Assembly: GCA_964494345.1 (NCBI GenBank)
Contig: CAZBSI010000009.1
Span: forward strand, 54,958 to 118,957
Direction: 5' to 3'
DNA: 64,000 nt
Source of the DNA: DTKD01 sp964494345
GTDB taxonomy: Bacteria; Armatimonadota; UBA5829
In this document: piece by piece, positions 12,101 to 18,625 of the stretch
How the letters are laid out: each line of letters begins with the position of its first letter
How positions within the stretch are numbered: the stretch's first letter is position 1
Position numbers and translations under genes: made by a program
Notes under the pieces: model-generated
Databases searched by the model: none
What the model was told of the DNA's origin: nothing
What the model saw: only the letters and a program-made list of their open reading frames with translations

Positions 12101-12403
12101 GGTAAGGCGCACACCATCTTCTGCAAGGCATGGCTTGCCCCATTCGACTTGGGCGTAAGCCAGATGGTCAAGCTTAGCACCGAGCCGACTGCGATGGAAG
12201 ATGTCTTCGAAGTGAATCTACTGATCACTCGTGAGAGTGGAGACATATCTAACTGGAAGCGCGTCAATAGACGCTTCCTCAATACGCTTCGCAAGCAGTT
12301 CCTCATCTGGAGGACTATGCGAGCGGATGAGAGAGAGAAATACCTCGCTGCTAGCGCCGATGCGGCTTCTGCTGTTACCAGCACCGAAGCAGCGCCGGCG
12401 TAA
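6155..12403 (+). CDS. Giant FtsX-type permease with inactive M28 peptidase-like and PA-like domains
   Basis: A 2082-residue membrane protein. The start ATG 6155 is preceded by AGGGGAAGGAG. Order: N-terminal anchor (about 10-30); region resembling an M28 aminopeptidase with an inserted PA-like segment (about 60-380); two helices (about 390-450); about 920 extracytoplasmic residues containing at least four copies of a GV(F/Y)...CKG..Y motif; four helices (about 1375-1455); an FtsX first helix (RRKARTVLTCITLVLLTFTV, about 1490); a MacB-like periplasmic part; three FtsX helices (about 1802-1905) with the coupling segment FERVKEIGIFSAIGL; a C-terminal soluble domain. The peptidase part lacks metal ligands: AHYDS is ASYDG (residues 301-305) and the usual EE pair is His351-Tyr352. 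It probably couples to the ATPase at 17.8 kb (inference). Function unknown. Confidence 0.88.
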   Translation: MAISKYRTSNLLILAIIVLTFLVLCFWNYLPGQGKQEVVRASKVVVKPAEPTPDCAPAVKDRYREIAASIDSKRMAADVNALSAFPSRLVGYPGCAEAADHIEKQFRSIGLSNVKAESFKVTVPIDQGSKIVINGRQFPIYALWPNLVRTSHLPPSGLKVHVIDGKGGRLPDFDDKVVAGSAALVDFNSGTEWLNAPRLGAKILLFVEPDATMRGEAEAKFSAIPVSMPRFWISKTDAAEIRRLLADMDKRYAGVDAAKRPQLDARVFCKMPWEKVEAKNIVGEIEGSDPVLKKQWIVLHASYDGTSVVPSLAPSAEATCGISGLLELARLYKDPKFAPKRSVMFVATSGHYQGLAGMRAFMESHIDSYVAPSGFSAWLAKMWPAGKSTWTSLAVSLVFLLILAWIVNFIWGKLKLVRENRPWIVGLPLLLIALSLCASGGLYSRLAKGFEPVNQPRNYYLWSGLDLSSQTQGVGIFYKGYFYDYREDIQGKFSDVAGRSRENSERIAAALGFFDDRASRFADGVNPISGKNWRNFIPGKFALDSEVVTLAGGKGVSFVSIDDGRQMTDTPFDTRDKVNIDNLTKQVTLLGCLIDQWFHDSNLALDEEVMTASVIDSRSIKVSDPLTLGYVRGVFVSKNTKGKTYYKPRDEKQLAAKADGSIRLTEPLPAGAKTVYVLHKPITKFGSQEPCKFTRMGLQGGFARLSGNVVQYDPRKSFVPNLRVGDCLAVVRSPHKSFMGVRANIIDKTTPVFDSRNPSRDQGYFEIPGVAPLTAYGYQKPTSIGAYKLDPVNGDIICAPDQGSYGEFYPTSFPITTGFKDMPIIVFNCKATSIYDLIDPQSLRALGGMSIYEGDTNAAPKQFGVAVAVPEPQNPHVEDMAVIFTEDTQKSGQKAAQSSDTKRIRLKMIMSAGPAANRLLLLNSTLEGEVIPVAVKDAYVRALPVNNDWQYEISGVYRMVKEGSTYRPDESSSFYFRDLTGADAAFQSAGIVSVARQAYEPVASGANKQPVPLAFDRMSVSVRAGHADKSGRLYSAVPFKILSLDTPWYIKAKGLYLDKDCKDKDYYLPELNAKLADTLDSSDICVPGDFPDSKYVRDESKPLPRDWKAGDTVPVKLVPDVTKVYVKTVDDKILPAEVVTVIHKADVGTDPVSVRVAGVYDNVDCKGANYLKSEQAGSLEQGGPVLSAMPKSKSVWIKTDQGQTIEATAAQFISTGDPMQVFVQGVFTDKKCEGTNYCQFKLAYNNPALLKGDIQLTSALPEGTKKLFVQPLPAPEGIGYDVNDGGTLDETAYKVANDMWKLDQYRLGSLESKGIINEGLSELHGQARKLLDNADTAKGSLNYSVFDSYCRASWGYEARAYPGIFSTAQDVVNGVIFYLFLILPFAFFIERLFFAFPDLYKQILAFFLIFAFIFLVFYLVHPAFKLLGNSFIILIAFIMLALSILVIFIVTSKFEEQLKQFNRSVSGVHKADIGRMSVAAAAFSLGISNMRRRKARTVLTCITLVLLTFTVLSFTSIVSTLRFNKVPARKDADTHIYDGIMIRGAMWESQQEIAYRLLKDEFGNEGKRGKVYPVAPRAWFFGTSLGEQSFLTVRKGKFSYDARAAVGMVPDEAEIMDLETSNKRAFLAGDWFGYKNGKRVSDTVDPYSMIIPDTMAEKLEITPAEVGKAQVMFGGARYTVVAIVKNDVFKKIKDLDNEPTTPVDFILMSKQGGGQQSGGEAGFKEYVHHEPSNCFIVPYDTLMGIGGELKSIAIKYATAEEVQDQLDSLMPRLGLNLYAGVGNSIFRYSSIGSSASKGFSNVFIPVLIAALIVLNTMLGSVFERVKEIGIFSAIGLAPNHIAILFIAESMVYANLGAVAGYVIGQTVSKILSATGWLPGLYLNFSSMSAVSSTLVVVAVVLLSTLYPARKASEVATPAIDRSWQVPEPVGDDWKITLPFAVTGAQAKGVNSFLREWFGAYEEYSIGDFVTQDVGIGTEDTEFGKAHTIFCKAWLAPFDLGVSQMVKLSTEPTAMEDVFEVNLLITRESGDISNWKRVNRRFLNTLRKQFLIWRTMRADEREKYLAASADAASAVTSTEAAPA

Positions 12404-12439
12404 GCGCGAACATTTGACAACTCTGAAGAGGCGAGTTCA

Positions 12440-14413
12440 TTGGCTGAAATCAACGATATTGCAAAAGCCCGAGAAGCTCTGGAGGAAGTCTCTGGAAACG
12501 ATGTACAGCGTCAGGAATTTGAAGACGGGTTTACGATCCGAACAGTAATCGGAGCACTGTTTGTCGGTCTGATCATGATGCCGGGGGCGATGTATCTGGG
12601 ACTGGTCGCAGGCCAGGGCCTGGGGCCGGCCGCGTCGTGGGTTACTGTAGTACTGTTCGCAGAGCTTGCTCGGCGTTCCTTCCAGCCACTTAAGCGACAA
12701 GAGCTTTATATGCTCATCTACATCGCTGGTGGTGTAGTAGGAGGAGCAGGCGGCGTCGCGGGCATGATCTGGAACCAGTATCTGGTCCAGTGCCCGCAGA
12801 TCGGCGAACTGGCGAAACTGATCCCTACGTGGGTCGCCCCGCACGCCAATGACCCTTCACTGGCGCAGAGAACATTCCTGACGCACGCCTGGGTCATTCC
12901 TATCCTGCTGATGGTATTCTACGAAATCACAAGTAGAATGATCTCCATCGGTGGCGGGTTCTGCGTATTTAAGGTTACATCTGACATAGAGCGACTGCCG
13001 TTCCCTATGGCGCCGATCGCTGCGGCTGGCGCAACTGCGCTGGCCGAGGCGGGCAGCAAGGAAGAGTCCTGGCGCTGGCAGGTGTTCTCAACGGGAACGG
13101 TCATCGGGTTGCTGTTCGGTTTGGTGTACCTGTTTATACCGGTAGTTACTGGTGTGCTTTTCCCAAAACCGGTCACGCTGATCCCGATTCCGTTTATCGA
13201 CTTTACGGCCAATACGGAGCGGGTTTTGCCCGCCGCGTGGTCTGCGCTGTCAGGTGATATTACCTCTGTCATAGTCGGCTTCGTCATCCCGTTCCCGATT
13301 GTGCTGGGGCAGTTTATCAGTTCCATCGCCTGCCAGATCGGTTTAAACCCGATTCTCTACCATATGGGCATGTTCCCGGACTGGACCTACGGCACGCCGT
13401 ATCCACAGACCCAGCTCGCCACATCCATCGACTTCTGGATGAGCGTCGGTATCGGAACTGCGTTGGGTATCGGTGTTATCGGGTTGGGCAGCGTAATCTC
13501 CAGCTTGCTAAAAGTCAGACGCGAAGCCAACCGGCCGACTATGAACCGCAATATCGCCATCAACCGCGGCGACTGGGCCATCAAGTGGTCTCTGGCGGTT
13601 TGGGGAGCCGCGACGCTGGCGCAGATTATTGTGGCTCACTTCCTGGTGCCGAGTTTCCCGTGGTGGATATTCTGCTTCTACGGGCTTATTTATACCCCTG
13701 TTATATCCTATGTATCCGGTCGACTTATCGGTCTCACAGGCCAGGGGGTCGGCTTCCCGTATCTGCGCGAAGCCACAATTATCAAGAGCGGTTACAAGGG
13801 AGCTGATATCTGGTTTGTGCCGATGCCGATGCACGACCTCGGCGGCCAGGCCCAGTTCTTCCGAGAGTTGGAGCTTGTCGGGGTCAAGTTCAATAACATT
13901 ATCAAGGCTGAGATTCTGAAGCTGCTCATCGTGCTTCCGGCCAGCTTTATGTTCTGGAGCTTCTTCTGGAAAACAAGCCCGATTCCGTCTGCGCAGTATC
14001 CATTTGTTCAGAGGATGTGGCCGATCAACGCTACGATGGGCTCAATCTGGTGGACTGCTAACACGCAGAGTCTCGCTGATAACTGGCTTTTCAGGGCGCT
14101 GCGGCCGAGCGTGATTATAGGTTCCGGAATAGGAACTCTTCTACTGTTCGGTATTTCGAGCCTGTTCAAAGTGCCGATTCTGTTCTTCTACGGGTTTATG
14201 GGCGGTATCCAGAGCGCGCCGATGAACACTATTCCTTTGTTCACGGGATCGTGCCTGGGTCGGTTCTATTTCCGCAAGCGATTTGGCGATGTGAGATGGG
14301 GCCAGTATGCTCCGGTTCTGGCTGCGGGCTTCGGCTGCGGCACGGGATTGACTGCTATGACCGGTATCGCGGTCGCTTTGATAACAAAATCTGTGAATTA
14401 TCTGCCGTTCTAG
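12440..14413 (+). CDS. OPT-family transporter
   Basis: A 657-residue polytopic membrane protein of the oligopeptide transporter (OPT) superfamily, whose members move small peptides or metal chelates with protons. It has well over ten hydrophobic segments. Typical features are the GGFCVFKVTSDIERLPFPMA region, the long loop with KEESWRWQVFSTGTVIG, FWMSVGIGTALGIGVIGLG, and the C-terminal FTGSCLGRFYFRKRFG followed by a glycine-rich helix. Start is TTG 12440 after AAGAGGCGAG. It lies 36 bases downstream of the giant permease and in the same direction, so they are probably co-transcribed. Whether it moves peptides for the putative system encoded by the cluster is inference from context. Confidence 0.88.
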   Translation: MAEINDIAKAREALEEVSGNDVQRQEFEDGFTIRTVIGALFVGLIMMPGAMYLGLVAGQGLGPAASWVTVVLFAELARRSFQPLKRQELYMLIYIAGGVVGGAGGVAGMIWNQYLVQCPQIGELAKLIPTWVAPHANDPSLAQRTFLTHAWVIPILLMVFYEITSRMISIGGGFCVFKVTSDIERLPFPMAPIAAAGATALAEAGSKEESWRWQVFSTGTVIGLLFGLVYLFIPVVTGVLFPKPVTLIPIPFIDFTANTERVLPAAWSALSGDITSVIVGFVIPFPIVLGQFISSIACQIGLNPILYHMGMFPDWTYGTPYPQTQLATSIDFWMSVGIGTALGIGVIGLGSVISSLLKVRREANRPTMNRNIAINRGDWAIKWSLAVWGAATLAQIIVAHFLVPSFPWWIFCFYGLIYTPVISYVSGRLIGLTGQGVGFPYLREATIIKSGYKGADIWFVPMPMHDLGGQAQFFRELELVGVKFNNIIKAEILKLLIVLPASFMFWSFFWKTSPIPSAQYPFVQRMWPINATMGSIWWTANTQSLADNWLFRALRPSVIIGSGIGTLLLFGISSLFKVPILFFYGFMGGIQSAPMNTIPLFTGSCLGRFYFRKRFGDVRWGQYAPVLAAGFGCGTGLTAMTGIAVALITKSVNYLPF

Positions 14414-14439
14414 GAGCAGTGTTGGCCGAGAATTGCGTA

Positions 14440-14475
14440 TTACGTATCGGAGAGGTGTATGGTTTCGATACGTAA
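14440..14475. promoter_or_regulatory. Perfect 10-bp inverted repeat between OPT gene and next gene
   Basis: TTACGTATCG (14440-14449) and CGATACGTAA (14466-14475) form a perfect inverted repeat with a 16-base spacer, in the only gap of more than 40 bases inside the cluster. It could be an mRNA processing hairpin or a protein binding site; no T tract follows. Confidence 0.4.
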
Positions 14476-14499
14476 CAGCAGGCCATACAACTTATAACT

Positions 14500-15405
14500 A
14501 TGACATTGAAATCCGCCCCTGTGGGCTGGCAAGGAATTGTGGTAGATGCTCCAACGGACTGGAGCCTGGTCGGGGTTAATGGCGACGCAAAGAAGGGCTA
14601 CTTTCGAGTGGATAGCCCGGTAGCCTCGGCGCTGGAAGTAAAATGGGAGCGAGTATCCGGCAAGCCTGATCTTATGGCAAAGGCCAGGGAGTTTCTGGCC
14701 AAAATCGACAAATCGGCGAGCAAGAAAAAGCTCAAGTTCGACAAAGAGATTAAGCCCGACAGATCAGACGATTGTTCGGTGCGGTTTTTGTGGAGATCGG
14801 ATCGACTCGGTCAGGGCAGACTGGTCTATTGCCCGCAGTGCGAGAGGACGATTCTTGCCCAGGTCATATCGACCAGGGACGAAAATGTCGCTCAGACGGC
14901 GTCGTCGATACTGGATTCGATCAGGGATCACCGTGATGACGGGTGGCTGGACTGGGGTCTGTATGGCCTGGGATTCGCAGTCCCGCCGGGCTATAGAATA
15001 CAAAAACAGACTCTGATGTCTGCGTATCTCGCGCTGAATTTCAAAAAAGGGGCGCATACCATCGTAGTAGAGCGATGGAGGCTGGCGAGTTCGCTGCTGG
15101 CTAAATACGACATGGAGACATGGTATCGAAAGGACGCGATGCCGGATGTCAAGGGATATAGAGTCGATATTGCGCCGGAGACGGTGGCCGGGGGAGAAGG
15201 GCTAAAAGCCAGCGGAAGAAGAAAGGGTTTGGTGCCTGCGATAAAGGCAATGGCATATTCTCTTACGCTGCATCCTTATCCGGATTTGTTGACTGGGTAT
15301 GTCTGGTACGAGCCTGAGCAGGATAGCCTGTATAGTATTCGAGCGACACATTCTCAGGGAGAGCACATCGCTGAGAAGATTCGCGATCTGATAATTGCAA
15401 CCTAA
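14500..15405 (+). CDS. Two-domain soluble protein of unknown function in the permease cluster
   Basis: A 301-residue protein without a signal peptide or membrane helix. Two halves look related: each begins with a G-hydrophobic-P/D segment (GWQGIVVDAPTDWSLVGVNG at residues 9-28 and YGLGFAVPPGYRIQ near 161-174), followed by beta-strand-like sequence ending in a VEW/VERW run. This recalls PsbP/DcrB-like domains, but I cannot confirm that. A CPQC motif near residue 111 could bind metal or form a disulfide. ATG 14500 has no clear Shine-Dalgarno, so the exact start is less certain. It ends 8 bases before the PqqD-like gene, so the two are co-transcribed. No function is assigned. Confidence 0.75.
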   Translation: MTLKSAPVGWQGIVVDAPTDWSLVGVNGDAKKGYFRVDSPVASALEVKWERVSGKPDLMAKAREFLAKIDKSASKKKLKFDKEIKPDRSDDCSVRFLWRSDRLGQGRLVYCPQCERTILAQVISTRDENVAQTASSILDSIRDHRDDGWLDWGLYGLGFAVPPGYRIQKQTLMSAYLALNFKKGAHTIVVERWRLASSLLAKYDMETWYRKDAMPDVKGYRVDIAPETVAGGEGLKASGRRKGLVPAIKAMAYSLTLHPYPDLLTGYVWYEPEQDSLYSIRATHSQGEHIAEKIRDLIIAT

Positions 15406-15413
15406 ACCATAAT

Positions 15414-15866
15414 ATGAACTCATTGACAGATACAATCAGAAGATACGTTCCGTTGGTTGGACGGAAACCGAAAATCGAGCGAAAAGACGCTCTGGCGATT
15501 GTTCCTGTGCGCCACCCGCTGATTAAGTGGGAGCGAGTGGATAACGAAGTAGTGCTTGCGATTCCAATGCGCGAGGACAGATTCGCCAAGATGATCAAAT
15601 CGCTAATCAAAGTTACCAGGATGGCCAAAGAGCTGCCAGATCACAAGCAGCTTGCATTAGATGAGGTTGGCTCACGTGTTTGGGAGCTTTGCGATGGTGA
15701 CAGCACTATCGATGATGTGGTCAGGGGCGTGACGCAGCACTATAAGCTCACGCGCAGAGAAGCTGAGGCGTCGGTGACGATGTTCCTGCAGACCCTTGCA
15801 AAGAAAAACCTTATCGGCCTGATGTCCGCGGGAGGCAAGAAGAGTGGCAATAAAAAGCGCAAATAA
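15414..15866 (+). CDS. PqqD-like protein
   Basis: A 150-residue protein whose C-terminal part (about 60-145) reads as a PqqD domain: LALDEVGSRVWELCDGDST, IDDVVRGVTQHYKL, then AEASVTMFLQTLAKKNLIGL. PqqD and its relatives (RiPP recognition elements) bind the leader of a peptide and present it to a modifying enzyme. The N-terminal 50 residues are an extension beyond the usual size of about 90. No PQQ genes, radical SAM peptide-modifying gene or obvious precursor peptide lies in the cluster. Its last 23 bases overlap the next permease gene, which strongly suggests translational coupling to it. Role in the cluster is therefore unknown. Confidence 0.82.
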   Translation: MNSLTDTIRRYVPLVGRKPKIERKDALAIVPVRHPLIKWERVDNEVVLAIPMREDRFAKMIKSLIKVTRMAKELPDHKQLALDEVGSRVWELCDGDSTIDDVVRGVTQHYKLTRREAEASVTMFLQTLAKKNLIGLMSAGGKKSGNKKRK

Positions 15867-17715
15867 TACCGTCGTAGGAAGACAGGCCCAGCTACCGCTG
15901 GCACGCGCTTTCAAAATTAGTATGAATAGCCTCAAGATCAGATTCTGGCGATCGATGGTAACGGCCGGCGGAATCTTCTTGGGCATCGCGTTCCTTGCGA
16001 CCGTGCTCACCCAATGGCTGATGCAGTGGCCGGTGCCCCCGAAAGTGGACGCGGGATATGTCAGGCTGGACGGTCAGATAAACGGCCCTGGAGACTATGA
16101 CGTCTACAAACCAGTCCCCGTAAACGCGGGCCTGGAAGCGGGCATTCCACAAGGGGTAATTGACAAGGTAAAACTGCCGGATGGACAGAACTTTAGCCTG
16201 ACTGGAGTGATAGAAGGCCAGTTTCAGGAGAAACGCGCAGTTCGCAATCAAACTCGCGTCAAAGAAGAATGGGAAGCGCTGAGCAAATATGCGAAATATC
16301 TGCCGCTGTATGTCGATATTTCCGGTGGAAAAGATATCAAGATAGCCGATGCTGTCAAGGCTGGTGTGCCGAAGCGATTAGTTGAAAAGGCGGTAGTCCA
16401 CGGCGAGATGATCGTCGGCAAGGATCTCCTCAAAGAACTCCGGCAGCGCGGCAAGACCGATAGCATCACCCTTGCCACTGCTCTTGATCAAGATATAACC
16501 CCGGCCCAGGCGCAAGCGGCCGGCATTCCCGCCGATCTGGTGGCTGCTGTTATGGCTGTGCCGGTCGAAGAAAACACTGTGGCCGCTGACGATGTCGATG
16601 CCCCTGCCCCTCCCAAACCAGGGACATTCCGTGGAACGACACTTGCCAAAGTGCTCTACGACAACCCGGACTTCTGGACAGAGTCGCGCTATGTGAACCG
16701 CATCCGCAAGACTATGCCGGTATATGCGGATTTGGCCAATAAAAAGGACATTAGGGTCGAGGATGCCGTCACTGCGGGGCTGCCAAGAAAAGCCGCACAG
16801 CAAATGGCCGCCAAATACCCGACATTCAAGGGGACTGATCTTATAGATCTGCTCAGAGACCGCACCAACGGCATCGAGCCTCTATATCTCGCGACGGCGC
16901 TTGACCAGGATATCACTATTCGCGACGCCCAGCGCGCCGGCATACCGGTGCCTGTTGCCAGGAAGCTGGCTGGCAGCGGCAAGGCGTTCAAGGGCGGGGC
17001 GCTTAACGATTTCATTCAGGATCATCCGAGATGGGCCAAAATATGGGCGGCGCGAGTAAAGCGAAACGCGATCTTTGACAGCGCCCCTCAGTCAGCCATC
17101 AACAAGCTCGCCAAAGGCTATGCCATAACGCTTAAGGAAGCCTTGGCGTTAGGCAAAGGGCCGGACGAAAAGACCTCCAACCTCGGTAACCTTATGATCA
17201 TCAACACCAATGGCCGCAAAATCGGTGTCAATCTTGCAAAAGAGCCGGGCTTGGCCGCCACTACTCCGATGGAAAGCGGGGACTATGTGCTCATACCGGA
17301 TATCAACAGCTTCTACAGGATGTGGTGGCTGGTTGGGATGTCGCTTCTGGTGTGCATGGTCGGCATTACAAACAGCATGCTTATGGCTGTCACGGAGCGT
17401 TTCAAGGAAATTGGAACGATGAAGTGCCTCGGCGCGTTGGATAGCTTCGTCGTATTGCTTCTTGTTCTCGAATCAAGTATGCTCGGAATCTGCGCTTCGG
17501 CGCTGGGCTGGCTGCTTGGATTTGTTTCGATGGTGCTTATTGCCGGGTTCACTAAGGGTTGGGATATGGTGGCTACGATGAACCCGTGGATGATTTTGGC
17601 CTCGCTGGGAGTCTGCATCGTCGCTGGTATGGTGTTGACTCTTGTGGCTACTATACTGCCGGCAAGGCAGGCGGCCAGGATGCCGGCGGCGATGGCGCTG
17701 CGCGCGGAAATATAA
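15844..17715 (+). CDS. FtsX-type ABC permease with repeated extracytoplasmic domain
   Basis: A 623-residue permease. The GTG start at 15844 lies within the preceding gene and is preceded by GGAGG at 15831-15835. Layout: first helix SMVTAGGIFLGIAFLATVLTQ (about 38-58), a large outside domain (about 60-490), and three FtsX helices at the C-terminus, with VTERFKEIGTMKCLGALD as the coupling segment. In place of a MacB-type domain, the outside part has a tandem duplication. Each copy contains a (Y/V)xxxLPLYVD or VYADL segment, then DAVxAGxPxxxxxxM, then LATALDQDIT, then AQxAGIP. The first runs over about 141-240, the second about 280-385. It probably pairs with the ATPase 38 bases downstream. MacB/LolCE relatives handle lipoproteins, peptides or toxins; the substrate here is unknown. 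Confidence 0.9.
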   Translation: MAIKSANNTVVGRQAQLPLARAFKISMNSLKIRFWRSMVTAGGIFLGIAFLATVLTQWLMQWPVPPKVDAGYVRLDGQINGPGDYDVYKPVPVNAGLEAGIPQGVIDKVKLPDGQNFSLTGVIEGQFQEKRAVRNQTRVKEEWEALSKYAKYLPLYVDISGGKDIKIADAVKAGVPKRLVEKAVVHGEMIVGKDLLKELRQRGKTDSITLATALDQDITPAQAQAAGIPADLVAAVMAVPVEENTVAADDVDAPAPPKPGTFRGTTLAKVLYDNPDFWTESRYVNRIRKTMPVYADLANKKDIRVEDAVTAGLPRKAAQQMAAKYPTFKGTDLIDLLRDRTNGIEPLYLATALDQDITIRDAQRAGIPVPVARKLAGSGKAFKGGALNDFIQDHPRWAKIWAARVKRNAIFDSAPQSAINKLAKGYAITLKEALALGKGPDEKTSNLGNLMIINTNGRKIGVNLAKEPGLAATTPMESGDYVLIPDINSFYRMWWLVGMSLLVCMVGITNSMLMAVTERFKEIGTMKCLGALDSFVVLLLVLESSMLGICASALGWLLGFVSMVLIAGFTKGWDMVATMNPWMILASLGVCIVAGMVLTLVATILPARQAARMPAAMALRAEI

Positions 17716-17752
17716 TTCGAACAGGCTTTACACTGCAAAGAGGTGTTAATAA

Positions 17753-18502
17753 ATGGCAACCGTAGATAAAAAAGAATATGTCGTTCGCACAAAGGACCTC
17801 ATCAAGGAATTCTCGATGGGGGGTCAGACCCTGCGTGCCTTGAAAGGTATCCAGCTCGACATATACCGAGGTGAATACATATCCATTATGGGCCCGTCGG
17901 GATCGGGTAAGTCTACGCTGTTTAATATGGTCGGCGGTCTCGATAAACCCACTGATGGAACCGTATTCATCAACGACGTGGATATGGCCCAGCTCGACGC
18001 ACAGGAACTCGCTTTTCTGCGGTGCCGCACTATCGGCTACATCTTCCAGAGCTTTAACCTCATACCAGTTATGACAGCTCTGGAGAACGTTACCCTGCCG
18101 ATGGTGTTCGCTGGGGTGTCGCAGGACGAATGTGTTGAGCGCGGGATGGAACTGCTCAATATGGTTGGCCTGGGTGAGAGATACCACCATAAACCGACTG
18201 AGCTTTCCGGAGGACAGCAGCAGCGTGTGGCGTGTGCCCGTGCGCTGGCCAACTCGCCCAGCATCATCCTCGCTGACGAGCCGACAGGCAACCTCGACCT
18301 TAAAACAGGCAAAGAAATCATCGACTTGCTCAAAAAGCTCAATAAGGAAAACAATGTTACCATCATTTCGGCGACCCACGACCTTAAGATGTTGGACATT
18401 TCGGATCGAATTGTGTGGATCCGGGACGGCTACGTCGAAAGAATAGAGGAGCGAGCCGACGTGCAGTTGCAGGTTGGTGTTATGGAGAACGAAGACCACT
18501 AA
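17753..18502 (+). CDS. ABC transporter ATP-binding protein, LolD/MacB type
   Basis: A 249-residue ATPase of the FtsE/LolD/MacB class that drives FtsX-type permeases. Walker A is GPSGSGKS (47-54), the signature is LSGGQQQ (151-157), and Walker B with D-loop is IILADEPTGNLD. The start ATG is preceded by AGAGGTG. It is the only ATPase in the cluster, so it may energise both FtsX proteins (inference). Its C-terminus has an extra tail of about 20 residues after IRDGYVERIEE. A long hairpin terminator follows directly. Confidence 0.95.
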   Translation: MATVDKKEYVVRTKDLIKEFSMGGQTLRALKGIQLDIYRGEYISIMGPSGSGKSTLFNMVGGLDKPTDGTVFINDVDMAQLDAQELAFLRCRTIGYIFQSFNLIPVMTALENVTLPMVFAGVSQDECVERGMELLNMVGLGERYHHKPTELSGGQQQRVACARALANSPSIILADEPTGNLDLKTGKEIIDLLKKLNKENNVTIISATHDLKMLDISDRIVWIRDGYVERIEERADVQLQVGVMENEDH

Positions 18503-18527
18503 CTATAAAAGAAAATGGGTGAAATGG

Positions 18528-18599
18528 GGGAGAAAACAGGAAATGCAGGTTTTGCAGCGGAAGACATCGTTGCAGCATTTCGGTTTTCTCCCTTTTCTT
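18528..18599 (+). terminator. Long hairpin terminator ending the permease cluster
   Basis: GGGAGAAAAC (18528-18537) pairs with GTTTTCTCCC (18583-18592), and inside it GAAATGC pairs with GCATTTC (18540-18546 with 18575-18581). TTTTCTT follows at once. It separates the cluster from the oxidoreductase, and its presence rules out starting the oxidoreductase reading frame at 18515. Confidence 0.85.
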
Positions 18600-18625
18600 A
18601 TATTAGGGATGGAAAGGATAAGATA

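Noticed and set aside
18515..18625. N-terminal extension of the oxidoreductase from 18515
   Set aside because: It would translate through the cluster terminator; ATG 18626 has GGAAAGGA and begins directly at the Rossmann fold.
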